Shown here: positions 8,656 to 17,744 of the stretch, in pieces
How positions within the stretch are numbered: the stretch's first letter is position 1
Layout of the letters: each line of letters starts with the position of its first letter
Assembly: GCA_045804965.1 (NCBI GenBank)
Contig: JBJMMD010000022.1
Location: forward strand, 1-64,000
Origin: CAVTUU01 sp045804965
GTDB lineage: Bacteria > Chloroflexota > Chloroflexia > Thermomicrobiales > UBA6265
Direction: 5' to 3'
Length of the DNA stretch: 64,000 bases
Program-made: the position numbers and the translations under genes
The notes under the pieces: model-generated
Database searches by the model: none
Seen by the model: only the letters and a program-made list of their open reading frames with translations
Told to the model about the DNA's origin: nothing

Positions 8656-9353
8656 TGCGTTGAACTTATCACCTTGATCATGACCATGCCCGGCATCCCA
8701 GCTGCCATGGCGCCGAAGTTCCATACACGGTGAGTTATCGCCGCCTCATTGCCGGCCGGTCGGTCATGGACAAGTAAGTCGCCGTCGCAGTTGTACAACG
8801 CGGAGCGTTACTGAACACAATGCGCCTTTCTTCGTCTCTTGCTGGTCGGACCGTAAAGGTGCTTGCGCTGGCGCAACTCGTTCTTGCGGGCAGGCACAGT
8901 GTGCCGACCGGCTACCGTGCAACGCTCAAGTGAGGCGGTCGAGGGGCCAGTCGCAGAAGGCAATCTTGAACACAGTGAACCGACGTTACAGCAACACTTC
9001 GCGCTGAGGACGAAACTTCCAGAAACGCCTCGTAACCCTATCGCGCCGGCATGCGAGCCCGTGCGCCGCCGACCTCCAGGAAAGTCGACCCGCTTGTCAA
9101 CCCTTCGCCCCGCACATTCCGGGGCAGGGGGTGAAACTGCTCGTGCAGACCACCCTGGGCGTCGATGGTCGTGATCGTCGTGATCACAGAGTCGCCGCTG
9201 ATAGTGACTAGTTCGTCTAAACAGGGCGCCGTGAGCCGGCTATTGAAGCTGACGGTGATGGTGTTCGACATCTGGCCAACTCAGGAGCATCGCCAGCGCA
9301 TAGACATCGTCGGGATCTCCCCCGAGATCAGTGTCGAGATGAATGCGCATGCC
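8656..9353. other. Intergenic, no gene recognised
   Basis: About 700 bases between the small gene and the convergent permease gene. It contains the second 33-base repeat (8804-8836). No frame shows a ribosome site or a recognisable protein. Confidence 0.5.
8804..8836 (+). repeat. 33-base direct repeat, copy 2
   Basis: Matches 5711-5743 at 27 of 33 positions and keeps the CTGAACACAAT arm exactly (8811-8821). The left arm of the palindrome is missing here; only a degenerate GTTGTACAAC lies at 8790-8799. Confidence 0.6.
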
Positions 9354-11300
9354 TTACCCCACGTGAATGACGGGGCGTTGCTTAGGGTCGGGTTCGGCGC
9401 GGCGGAGGACTTCGTGCGTGACGGGGGCAATGTCGCCTTCACCGAAGAGGATGAAGCGGGCGAGATACTTCAGCGGATTGCCTTCGGTCCACCCGAAGTA
9501 GACATGGGGAAGCTTGCCAGTGCGATCACGGATCGCGAGCGACACAGCTGCGATCGCGTTCGGGATCGAGGTGCCGTTCACGCGGAGGACGCGATAGTCG
9601 CCGATCTGCTCGCCGGCGACATCGATATCTCCTGAAAAATCGGAGGCGTCCCGGACGGTTATCTCGAGGAATAACACGGGATCTCTCGATGGAATATTGC
9701 TCGCCTCCCGTTCCTCTTTTTCCTTAAGTAGGTATTCGCGCGGTGTGCGGTCATCGGGATGGTTGGCGATGATTCGGATCTCCCCGTATGGGACCGCTTC
9801 TGTCAGGAATCGCGCCGCGGTTTCATCGAACAGCACCTGGGACGCTCGCAACTCGGTTGAACGCCAGACACGAGATATGAGGGAGGCGATAATGATACTG
9901 GCGATAAAGAACGAGGCGATCTTCACGCCGTCGGGCCGCTCGAAGATGTTGACTGCGGTCGTGTAGGCAAAGACTGCCGCGATGATCGCGAACATGAGTG
10001 TCGCTCTCGGCTGCTGGCGCCGTCGGGCCGAGAGGGTCACCGCTACCGCCGCTGAGGTCATCAGCACCAAGACACCAGTGGCATAGGCGCCGCCTTGGGC
10101 ATCGACATCGGCTTTGAACCAGATCGTGACCGAAAAGGCGATGGCGGTGAAGACCAACACGAGTGGCCGCACCGCGCGCGCCCAATCGGGCGCCATGCCG
10201 TACCGCGGGAGATAACGGGGAACGATGTTGAGCATACCGGCCATCGCCGATGCGCCGGCGAACCAGAGGATCAAGATGGTGCTGACATCGTAAACGGTGC
10301 CGAAGCCACTGCCTAGGTATTCATGGGCGAGGAAAGCAAGGGCGCGGCCGTTCGCTTCGCCGCCGTCCTCGAACTCTTGGTGAGGAATGAGCACAGTGGT
10401 CGCGAAGCTCGACGTAATCAAGAAGACGCTCATCAGCAACGCGGCTGTGCGGAGCATCTTGTGCGTGTTGCGGATGCGGCCGATTGGTTTCCGCTCGTGA
10501 TCGTTGGGATACCCTTTGACGAGCGGCATCACCGCGACGCCGGTCTCAAAGCCCGAAAGTCCGAGCGCCAGCTTGGGGAAAAGCACGAGCGAGACGGCGA
10601 TCATGGTGACGACATTGCCACGCTCGACGAACAGCGCGTCCTTCCAGTCGGCCACCACGACCGGATTGGTCAAGATGTGCTCGAACGCGACGCCGATGAC
10701 GACGACATTGAGGACCAAGTAGACGCTCACCAATCCAACTGCAATGCCGACGGCCTCCTTAAAGCCCTTCAAGAAAACGAGACCGAGCAGCGTGATCAGG
10801 AAGAGCGTCACTCCGATGCGATGATCGCCAAGGGAATCCGGCGCGAGCGGATTCTCGAGCACGTGTGCCGTCGCATCGGCGGCGGAGAGCGTAATCGTGA
10901 TGATGAAGTCGGTCATCACGAAACCGAGCAGCGCTAGCACGAACAGCTTGCCCTGCCACCACCCGAGCAGCCGCTCCAGCATCGAGATCGAACCCTCACC
11001 GTGAGGGCTCTCATAGGCAACGCGCTGGTAGATCGGGAGCGCGCCAAAAAGTGTCAAAAGGACGAGCACGAGTGTCGCGACCGGAGACAGCAGACCGGCG
11101 GCGAGCGCGGCAATACCGGGTTGATAACCGAGCGTCGAAAAGTAGTCGACGCCGGTGAGGCACATGACTTGCCACCAGGGATGGGTGTGGTGGTGGCGTT
11201 CTTGTTCGAACGGACCTTCGACTTCTTCAGGTTGACCAGAGAGAAGCCAATGTTTCAAATGATGATTTGAGCGCAACGAGGTGATACTCGGGAGAGCCAT
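9354..11300 (-). CDS. APC-superfamily amino acid permease
   Basis: 648 residues with about 12 predicted membrane helices and a soluble C-terminal tail of about 150 residues. The N-terminus carries HHHTHPWWQVMCLTGVDYFSTLGYQPGIAALAAG, typical of a long APC permease group in Actinobacteria and Chloroflexi and resembling the helix-1 motif of amino acid/polyamine transporters. Substrate cannot be told; some relatives are annotated as potassium or amino acid carriers. The small gene at 11367-11747 lies 66 bases upstream on the same strand and may share its transcript. Membrane transport is well supported. Confidence 0.85.
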   Translation of the reverse strand: MALPSITSLRSNHHLKHWLLSGQPEEVEGPFEQERHHHTHPWWQVMCLTGVDYFSTLGYQPGIAALAAGLLSPVATLVLVLLTLFGALPIYQRVAYESPHGEGSISMLERLLGWWQGKLFVLALLGFVMTDFIITITLSAADATAHVLENPLAPDSLGDHRIGVTLFLITLLGLVFLKGFKEAVGIAVGLVSVYLVLNVVVIGVAFEHILTNPVVVADWKDALFVERGNVVTMIAVSLVLFPKLALGLSGFETGVAVMPLVKGYPNDHERKPIGRIRNTHKMLRTAALLMSVFLITSSFATTVLIPHQEFEDGGEANGRALAFLAHEYLGSGFGTVYDVSTILILWFAGASAMAGMLNIVPRYLPRYGMAPDWARAVRPLVLVFTAIAFSVTIWFKADVDAQGGAYATGVLVLMTSAAVAVTLSARRRQQPRATLMFAIIAAVFAYTTAVNIFERPDGVKIASFFIASIIIASLISRVWRSTELRASQVLFDETAARFLTEAVPYGEIRIIANHPDDRTPREYLLKEKEEREASNIPSRDPVLFLEITVRDASDFSGDIDVAGEQIGDYRVLRVNGTSIPNAIAAVSLAIRDRTGKLPHVYFGWTEGNPLKYLARFILFGEGDIAPVTHEVLRRAEPDPKQRPVIHVG

Positions 11301-11366
11301 GAACGACCTTAGAACTCCTTCAGGGCTTGCTACCGCAGTCAGGACACAGGCGACTACGATCGATGG

Positions 11367-11747
11367 CTAACGCGCGACAGGTCTTCGGCCGAAGTTCCAA
11401 GTCGACAAGCGTCGTCGAACCAGTGAACCTTCGTGACCGAGCCAGTGTTTGAACGCGTTCGCCTCTTCCACTGCGAAACCGAGCAACGAAGGAGGAGCGG
11501 TTACTTTTTCCGTCTTGGCTACCCGTCGTATAGTCACGTGCCCAGAGGCATGAAACTCAAGCTCCAAACCGTAGTGCTCGCTCAGTTCTTCGAGACGCCA
11601 GAGCGTAATGCCCTCTGGCATGCTGCTGACATCAAAGTCGATTGCAGACACTTCCGGGGTTTGCAGAAATAAGGAGAATGCGCGGTCAAAGTCCGCTTCG
11701 ATCTCCATTTCCAGCCTCGATGGCATCGAGCCAAAAAATCCGTTCAT
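11367..11747 (-). CDS. Small protein of unknown function
   Basis: 126 residues beginning MNGFFGSMPSRLEMEIEADF. The N-terminal half is acidic and could form a helix then strands (ITLWRLEELSEHYGLELEFH), the C-terminal part is basic. No signal peptide or membrane span. The ribosome site is weak. It precedes the permease on the same strand with a 66-base gap, so co-transcription is possible. No family recognised. Confidence 0.45.
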   Translation of the reverse strand: MNGFFGSMPSRLEMEIEADFDRAFSLFLQTPEVSAIDFDVSSMPEGITLWRLEELSEHYGLELEFHASGHVTIRRVAKTEKVTAPPSLLGFAVEEANAFKHWLGHEGSLVRRRLSTWNFGRRPVAR

Positions 11748-12205
11748 ATTTTCTGCCTACCCAGGTTGTTTGGAGGTACAAGCAGCCCTCCCCATTTCGG
11801 AGCGGACGACAAATTAAGACCAACGGCGTTAGGGCCGCGTTAGAGGAAGGCAGAACTTCATAAGAATTCCATTAGAATCGGGATGTCTAGCTGATTTGCG
11901 GCGCTTTATCGTCTGTTCTTAGCCAGTAACTAACGCCTGGATCAGTCACGATGAAAGCGACGGCAACCGCGGCATTGAGCGCAAGTTGCCCGTCCGCTAG
12001 TTGATAAGAATTGATCAGGATCCAATGATCACGAGCCGGACAATTAGAATGAGCAATACTGTCAAAAGAAGCGAGCGGAACCGAACAGAGTCGTCTGCCG
12101 GAGAAGCTCCGGTGAACTGATCGGAGTGACGGTCAGCAATCGCGAGCGGCGGACGTAACAGCTTCGTCCTCCATGGGCTCGCTTCCTCCGAAGGAAAACA
12201 AAGAC
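11748..12205. other. Intergenic, AT-richer than surroundings
   Basis: About 460 bases with lower GC than the flanks and no supported gene. It separates the permease unit from the phage remnant and ends at a strong terminator. Confidence 0.5.
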
Positions 12206-12237
12206 GCCCCGGCGCGGTTTCGCGCCGGGGCTTTTTT
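12206..12237. terminator. Intrinsic terminator of the capsid gene
   Basis: A perfect 11-bp GC stem (12206-12216 with 12221-12231) closes a 4-base loop. T6 follows on the plus strand; on the minus strand the stem is followed by GTCTTTGTTTT. The second reading serves the capsid gene ending at 12250, so it may work in both directions. Confidence 0.85.
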
Positions 12238-12249
12238 GAGAACCGCCTC

Positions 12250-13134
12250 TTACAACACCCCCTTGATCCGGGCCACGCCGAGGGTGCTGAACAGCGCCAC
12301 GCTGGCATACCACTTCACTCGCCAGCGGGTGGCGTCCTTGGTCTCCAGCTCACCCACGGGCTCGATCTGGATCCCGCCATGCTCCAAACCCATCACCCCG
12401 GGCTGCCCGAGCTTGACCGCGTAAATGCTGCTGCAGACGTTCGAGGTGCCCTGCGTCTGCGCATCGGACACGAAGTCGTCGACCACGATCGGGATCCCGT
12501 CGTAATACAGCGCCCGTCGCCCGAACTGATTGACATCGACCTCGAGCAAATTCCCCGACGCTCGCCGCAGATTCGACAGCTTGCGCCGCGTGCGCTTCGA
12601 CATCAGCAGCAGGTCCGGCTTGCCCGGCAGGATCATGTCGATCAGCTGATCCATGAAATCAAGCGTCAGCGCCGCCCCGTTCACGCCCGCCGCGAACTCC
12701 TGGCTACCGCCGTTGAGCAGCTTCGTCAAGCCGTCGAACGACTTCGCGTCGACCGCCGTGTCACCATTGAAGAAGGTGTCGGAGAATTTATGGGCGACCG
12801 CTTTCGCCCGGCTCGCGATCACCTCCGCCTCGAGATCGTTCGGATCGGCGTAGGTCGCCTGGAGAAAATTGTCGACGTCCGCATCGCCGCCGAGGATCTT
12901 CAACGCCGCCGTCACTTGCGTGAAGGTCGGCGTCGCCTCGGTCCACGTATCGCCGACATCGTAGAAGCTCGCCGCTGGCATCGTCGCCTCGCGGTTGTAC
13001 GTCACTGCCGTTCCGGTCACATCCATGAACGGGAGATAGTCGAGCAGCTCCGATTCCTTGACGATGGTTTCAATCACTCCCCGCAGGTGCATGTCCTGCG
13101 TCAGCTTCGCCGCCTCAACCTTCGTCAGCGCCAA
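12250..13134 (-). CDS. Phage major capsid protein
   Basis: 294 residues from a TTG start preceded by a strong AAAGGAGA ribosome site. The pattern fits HK97-fold capsid proteins: N-terminal helix (LTKVEAAKLTQDMHLRGVIETIV), a LPFMDVTGTAVTYNREATMP strand region, SRAKAVAHKFSDTFFNGD, the P-domain stretch LLLMSKRTRRKLSNLRR, and a C-terminal strand set ending RWRVKWYASVALFSTLGVARIKGVL. No stop or frameshift, a good ribosome site and an intact terminator suggest it is still expressible. No protease or portal gene is next to it. Its last 65 bases are duplicated at 5493-5557. Confidence 0.85.
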   Translation of the reverse strand: MALTKVEAAKLTQDMHLRGVIETIVKESELLDYLPFMDVTGTAVTYNREATMPAASFYDVGDTWTEATPTFTQVTAALKILGGDADVDNFLQATYADPNDLEAEVIASRAKAVAHKFSDTFFNGDTAVDAKSFDGLTKLLNGGSQEFAAGVNGAALTLDFMDQLIDMILPGKPDLLLMSKRTRRKLSNLRRASGNLLEVDVNQFGRRALYYDGIPIVVDDFVSDAQTQGTSNVCSSIYAVKLGQPGVMGLEHGGIQIEPVGELETKDATRWRVKWYASVALFSTLGVARIKGVL

Positions 13135-13433
13135 CCCCGTCTCCTTTCAGAGAAAACCAAACCGCGCCCCATATGGAGCGCGGCAAACCGATCTTCAATC
13201 GTCACTTGGAATAGACAGCTACGCGGCTGTGCTGCGAACGCCGGGCTAGAAGTGACCCTTCCCCGCGAAGAAAACGAACTCCCGTTCTTAGCCGGTCTTT
13301 AGCCGCCTTCTTAGGTTCAGCCCCGGGTACCCTCTGGTTGATTGATTCCCGGCACGCGGCTTACCCGCGTAGGCATTCGTTCCCTCTCCCTCGCAAGGGA
13401 GCCGGATGCCCGTAGGGCAGGGTGAGGGAACTC
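13135..13433. other. Phage-remnant spacer with repeats
   Basis: Just under 300 bases with no supported gene. It holds a 21-base motif (13238-13258, one mismatch to 29912-29932) and a GC-rich dispersed repeat (about 13379-13434). A portal or protease gene would be expected around here in an intact phage. Confidence 0.5.
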
Positions 13434-13766
13434 CTATCCCTTTCGCCTCCCCGCCTCGATTCCGCGCCTGATCTTCTCCGCCGCGGGCAGCGTGTCCGGA
13501 TCAATCGCTGGCGCGCTGCCACCCGCCGGCACAGCGGGCGGCGGCATCGTCCGCCCACCGAGCGGCGACGTCATTGCCTCCGCAATTCGCTGAAAGGCTG
13601 CCTTTGCCGGTTCAATCGACGCCGTCAGCTCCGCCACCGAATTGCCCGCGATCAACTCCGGCACCACATCCGGATGTGCCTTCAACACCAGCTCCCGCAC
13701 CACCGCGAGATCGGTTGCCTCACTGATCGGCGGCGCGATGTCCTCCGTCGTTTCCTGTTCCGTCAT
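13434..13766 (-). CDS. Phage scaffold-position protein, unknown function
   Basis: 110 residues from the ATG at 13766, preceded by AGGACAAGG; it starts 4 bases past the original terminase stop (13771). Sequence MTEQETTEDIAPPISEATDL, then a helical AHPDVVPELIAGNSVAELTASIEPAKAAFQRIAEAM stretch, a Pro-rich linker and a basic helix at the C-terminus. Position before the capsid gene and the helical make-up suggest a scaffold-like or portal-associated protein; that is inference. Soluble, no signal peptide. Confidence 0.6.
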   Translation of the reverse strand: MTEQETTEDIAPPISEATDLAVVRELVLKAHPDVVPELIAGNSVAELTASIEPAKAAFQRIAEAMTSPLGGRTMPPPAVPAGGSAPAIDPDTLPAAEKIRRGIEAGRRKG

Positions 13767-13770
13767 CCGA

Positions 13771-15270
13771 TCACCTTGTCCTCTCCGAGCCGACCGCCAC
13801 CCGCGGGCGCAAGTCGAGCTCATCGAGCGCCGCCGTCAATGCCGCGCTCATCACCAGATCGTCGTGCCCGTGGCCGGTCGGGACCGACCAGCGGAGGAGC
13901 TTGCCGGGACCTGGCACCGTCGTGTACGTCGTTGCCTGCACCTCGGCCTAGTAGCGGGCGGTGATCCGCCCTTCCGGCTTGGCGGATGCCGAATCGTCCC
14001 GGTAGTCTTTGAAGCGGCCGCCGTCGATCAGGGCCAGAAAGTCCCAGCCGAGCGCGCTTTTGCTCGCCGCCGTGAACACAAACGGAACCACCGGAATCGC
14101 ACTTTGCCCGCCCCGCCGCTCACCGAGCGTCGCTGCCAGGAACGACGCCAAACCCGCGCCGATCCCGGTCGCGTCGACCACCACCGCGCTCGCGTGCCAA
14201 ATATGCCTCGCCAAATCGACGATCTGCCCATGCAGCGCCGTGTGACGCGTCCCTGTCCAGACCAACCGGTCGACCACTCGATAGACCGGCTGCCTTTCCG
14301 CCTGCTGATCGAACTCAACCACGGTCAAGGCGGTGCTGTCCCGCCGGTCATTGCCGGCAAAGGCGAGCGCATCACCGCCTCCTTCTTCCTCGCCCGCAAC
14401 GTCGATCAAGAGGGCATAGCGCCGTCCTGGCGTCGCCGCATGCTGGCGCGGGTGATCGCCCCGCATTTGGGCGATGCGTTGGTCCGGAAACAGCCCTCCT
14501 TCGCCTGCGAGCTCTTTGAGCAGATATTCCGTGCGGATGAAGGGATGATCGAGCCCGAATTGCGCGATCCGCGCCCGCACGCGCTCGCCGTACGCCGGCA
14601 CATCGTGCGCGACGACCTCCCAGGGCACGCGCCAGATGCGGCGCAGACCATCTCGCTGCTCTAACGTTTCCAAATGCGCGATCTGCCGCGCGAGCAGTGT
14701 CTCCTGCGTCCAAATGGTGCCCATGAAGACGGTCGTCGCGTTCGTGCTTGCCGCCATCGGGTCGAACACCGCGTCCCAAACCTCGGGCCGGATATCCTGC
14801 GCTTCGTTCGCGACGAGCAGCAAATCGGCTGTTTGCCCCCGCGCATTCGCGCCCGGCGCCGCCGAGAGAAACCGGGCCGCCGCCTTGCCAACCTGGACCG
14901 TGTAGCCATCATGCCGCCGCGCCCGGGTCGCCGTCCGCGGTTCGCCCAGCCGGTCGAGCAGACGATCCCGGCTCAGCGCCGCTTGCGGGCGATAGGTCGG
15001 CGCCGCGATCACCGCGCTCCCGCCCCGCTGCTGGCGGCGCACGAGCAGGTACGCCAGCATTTGCGCCAGCAGCTCGTCCTTCCCCGCCTGCCGGCTGAAG
15101 ACGACCGCGAACTGCCGCCCAAGACCCCGCTCGATGCTCTCCGCGATTGCCCGCGCCGGCTCGATCTGATACGAGCGCAGCGCATACCGGGGCAACAACA
15201 GCCGCGAAAAGTCGGCGGGATCGGTCAGTGCCCGCGCGAAGGCGACGGCGAGATCGCTACGATCCAGCAC
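13771..15270 (-). pseudogene. Phage terminase large subunit with in-frame amber stop
   Basis: The first 440 codons encode a TerL: P-loop-like SRQAGKDE, Walker B-like LLLVANEAQDI, PMAASTNATTVFMGTIWT, then the RNase H-like nuclease with LLIDVAGEEE and VVVDATGIG. A TAG at 13948-13950 interrupts the frame after ITARY. Reading continues in the same frame through AEVQATTYTTVPGPGKLLRW and GHDDLVMSAALTAALDEL to a TGA at 13771. HDDLVMSAAL carries the last acidic nuclease motif, so the truncated protein should lack nuclease activity unless the stop is read through. TGG to TAG (RYWAEV to RY-stop) is the simplest origin. The start is GTG at 15270, overlapping the gene before it. Confidence 0.85.
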
Positions 15271-15532
15271 CGCTGAGGCGGATCACGGCATCGATCAACG
15301 TCGCTCCCGCGATCATCCAGAGCAGCCCGTTGAGCCGTCCCTTGATCTCGCGGATGTCGTCGGCAAGCGCCTCGACCATCTGCCGAGTCACGACTTCGTA
15401 GGTCGAAGTAGGGGCCAGATCGACGCCCGCCGGCGGATGACCGGCCCGGGTCCGCCGCAGCGCTTCACCTTCCCGCGTTAAATCGTGATTCATCACTCGT
15501 GGTACATCCTGCGGCCGAAATCCTCGCTGCAT
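15257..15532 (-). CDS. XhlA-like phage membrane protein
   Basis: 91 residues. A helical stretch (VTRQMVEALADDIREIKGRL) leads into a single C-terminal membrane span (GLLWMIAGATLIDAVIRL). This layout resembles XhlA/holin-associated proteins of prophages, which help endolysin reach the cell wall. Start and stop overlap both neighbours: TAATG with the gene before, 14 bases with the terminase after, so it belongs to the same phage unit. An internal ATG at 15493 is a possible shorter start. Endolysin itself is not in the window. Confidence 0.6.
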   Translation of the reverse strand: MQRGFRPQDVPRVMNHDLTREGEALRRTRAGHPPAGVDLAPTSTYEVVTRQMVEALADDIREIKGRLNGLLWMIAGATLIDAVIRLSGAGS

Positions 15533-15966
15533 TAGGGTCCCTCCGTGGGTATCGCCTGACCTCCCGTCACCTCATGCGGATCGTCGCCATCCAAGTCCGC
15601 CAGTGCCCGCATCAGCGCGGCCGCCAACTCATCCGATCGATTTCCGCTCAATGCCTGCTGTGCCTTCGCGGCCTGTATCACCACGCTCGCGATCCGCGCC
15701 ACGCCCGCGGCCAGCCGCGCCAAATCGTCTTCCTCCGAGAGCAGCCGGTGCAGGACAAACCGCAGTGCCCCGATCTCCTCGGTCAACTCGCCGTTTTCCG
15801 GTCGCGAGATATCCTCTGGTTCTTTGGGCACGATCCGTAACACCGGTCGCCGGTTACGCTGAAAAGGAATGGGCTCATCGCGCCCCGTGGCATGCCGCCG
15901 GCAGTACCGTTCATCGGGGCGGACAAACCGTCCGCACCTCACCGCCGCGCAGCGCTCACCCGCCAC
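15532..15966 (-). CDS. Cys-rich phage protein, possible small-terminase position
   Basis: 144 residues from a GTG start. Residues 1-30 hold a Cys/His cluster (CAAVRCGRFVRPDERYCRRH) that could bind zinc; the rest is helical (ELTEEIGALRFVLHRLLSEE, ARIASVVIQAAKAQQAL) with an acidic tail. It is the first gene of the phage cluster and sits where small terminase subunits are found, and relatives of this layout are listed only as phage hypothetical proteins. DNA binding is possible; function not established. Confidence 0.55.
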   Translation of the reverse strand: MAGERCAAVRCGRFVRPDERYCRRHATGRDEPIPFQRNRRPVLRIVPKEPEDISRPENGELTEEIGALRFVLHRLLSEEDDLARLAAGVARIASVVIQAAKAQQALSGNRSDELAAALMRALADLDGDDPHEVTGGQAIPTEGP

Positions 15967-16494
15967 CGCAATCTACCCCTGTCTTTCGCCATGCATCGAT
16001 CGATCTCCTTGCCTTGCCAACCGCCGATCCTTCTACCCTCTAGAGCGCCCAAAACCAGCCGAAATGGGACACGAGAGGCACCGTTCTTCGCAGGGGCACA
16101 CAGCCGTGCGCCCGCCAGATCAAGACGGCGGTCGGACTTGGCATCCGGTTCGGATTTGAGCTCTACGACTCTCCGCGCCGACGGAACGACAAGATGCATG
16201 CGTGCTCAGCTAGTCTTCAGCCGGCTTTGTCTGGTGAGCGCGGAAAGGGTGGTTTCAGCCCCGCGTTCGCGGCGCCGCCGCGTCGGGATGTGCGGGAACG
16301 ATCGGGTCTCGAATACCGTCCACGCGGTCCAACTCCACCCTCTTTACAACCCCCTACGCCTCTCGTACCCTGTGTCCGGACGGGCCGTTGATCGGCTCGC
16401 CTTCTTTATGGGTCCGGCAGCGCCGGTCGCGTTACTTGAGCAATTTGGCAAGCGTCGCCGTCGATTCGGCTGATCGTTTAGGGGGGGAATTCGC
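15967..16494. other. Intergenic between phage remnant and secreted-protein gene
   Basis: 528 bases, divergent neighbours on either side, so promoters for both must lie here. No clear -35/-10 pair was recognised. Long frames in this stretch are Arg/Pro-rich and look non-coding. A gtttcagccccg motif at about 16251-16266 recurs in other gaps. Confidence 0.5.
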
Positions 16495-17454
16495 ATGCGT
16501 AAGGTTTTGGCGTCCGCGGTTGCCCTTTGCCTCATGCTCCTCGGTTCAGTCCCTGTTTTCGCCCAGGACGCCACGCCGGCCGCCGGCGGCTCGGCCACGA
16601 TTATTGGCAACGACGGCGCCGAGGCGGCCACCGTCGCCGTGACCGATTTTGCCGATCCCTTTGAGGACTACGATCCGAACTATGCGCCCATCCTCGGCTA
16701 TCACTTCGTGATGGCGAACATCACGGTCGAGAACACCGGCACGCAGCCGTTCTCCATCTATCCCACCGACTTCCAATTGGTCGACGCCAACGGATTCACG
16801 TACTACATCACCCAGCTCAGCCGCAGCGACCAGAGCGGCGTGGCCGACTTTTCCGGCCAGGACAGCATGTCGGCTGGCGACAAGGCGAGCGGCGCTCTGT
16901 ACTTCCAGGTGCTCAATGACGCGCCGTTGCAATCGCTGGTCTACTATGCCCAGGGCAACCGCATCGTCACCATCGCCTCGCTCTCTCCAGTTGCCACCGC
17001 CCCACTCGGTCAACCAACCACGATTCTCGATTACGACGGCACGAGTTGGGCCGAGATCACGCCGAGTGGCCTGCAAGATCCCTTCACGGGCTATCAGCCG
17101 GGGTATGATCCTGAGCGGGGTCAACACTACCTGCTGGTCAACCTCAAGATCACGAACACCGGAGAGCGACCCCTCTCCTTCGATCCGTCCGCGTTCTATC
17201 TGGTCGACAACGAAGGATTCGCGTATTCACTCGCCTACCTCACCTTCCCGGAGGATTCGCCGCTCAAAGCCCTGCAGTACACCGACTCCCTCGCGCCGGG
17301 AGCGTCGGTGAGTGGCGTCATCGCCTTCCAGGTCGTCAATGGTGTCGATAGCGCCGCGATCGTCTTCCTCGGCCGCGGCGATCGCCTGGTTACGATCGTC
17401 GACACGACGGCCGCCGCACCCGCCGCAACCCCAGTGGCCACGCCAGGCGTGTAA
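16495..17454 (+). CDS. Secreted protein with two DUF4352-like domains
   Basis: 319 residues. Signal peptide MRKVLASAVALCLMLLGSVPVFA with cleavage near AQD; ribosome site GGGGGGA just before the ATG. Two tandem immunoglobulin-like DUF4352/DUF11-type domains follow (about 35-165 and 180-300), each with the marks GYHFVMANITVENTGTQPFS / GQHYLLVNLKITNTGERPLS, FQLVDANGFTYYI / FYLVDNEGFAYSL and GALYFQVLND / GVIAFQVVNG. The tail is the Ala/Thr/Pro-rich type common in this genome. Such domains are extracellular and often bind partners; the target is unknown. Confidence 0.8.
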   Translation: MRKVLASAVALCLMLLGSVPVFAQDATPAAGGSATIIGNDGAEAATVAVTDFADPFEDYDPNYAPILGYHFVMANITVENTGTQPFSIYPTDFQLVDANGFTYYITQLSRSDQSGVADFSGQDSMSAGDKASGALYFQVLNDAPLQSLVYYAQGNRIVTIASLSPVATAPLGQPTTILDYDGTSWAEITPSGLQDPFTGYQPGYDPERGQHYLLVNLKITNTGERPLSFDPSAFYLVDNEGFAYSLAYLTFPEDSPLKALQYTDSLAPGASVSGVIAFQVVNGVDSAAIVFLGRGDRLVTIVDTTAAAPAATPVATPGV

Positions 17455-17476
17455 GCGCTCCCAATTGCGAAAAGCC

Positions 17477-17504
17477 ACCGGCCCAGGCACTCGCCCGGGC
17501 CGGT
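17477..17504 (+). terminator. Hairpin after DUF4352 gene
   Basis: ACCGGCCC (17477-17484) pairs with GGGCCGGT (17497-17504) 22 bases after the stop. Only a short T stretch follows, so this is a probable rather than certain terminator. Confidence 0.55.
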
Positions 17505-17744
17505 TTGACGATGAAGGCGTCGGCGCGCTGCCGGCGCCGACCGCCTTTCCGGCCTGGGAATATCGCGGCCCAGCCGCGTCGGTTTGCTCACACTAATTGA
17601 GGCGCGGCCCGCTTTAGTTAACTAGTACCTTGGTCTGGTCCGGTTCTGGACCCAGTGGTCATAGGCCGATCAGGCTAATGCATCCATCCTAGCAACAGAA
17701 TACGACCCGAATCCAGCCACTTGGGATTCACCTCGGGGAGACCA

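Noticed and set aside
8863..9174. A 103-residue plus-strand frame and an overlapping minus-strand one
   Set aside because: Arg/Pro-rich composition, no ribosome site and no family; typical of GC-rich non-coding frames.
11748..11900. A possible riboswitch leader for the permease unit
   Set aside because: No conserved riboswitch core could be recognised and no strong stem precedes the first start codon.
15892..16473. A 193-residue plus-strand frame before the DUF4352 gene
   Set aside because: Low-complexity Arg/Pro/Ser composition, opposite strand to the phage gene it overlaps and no ribosome site.
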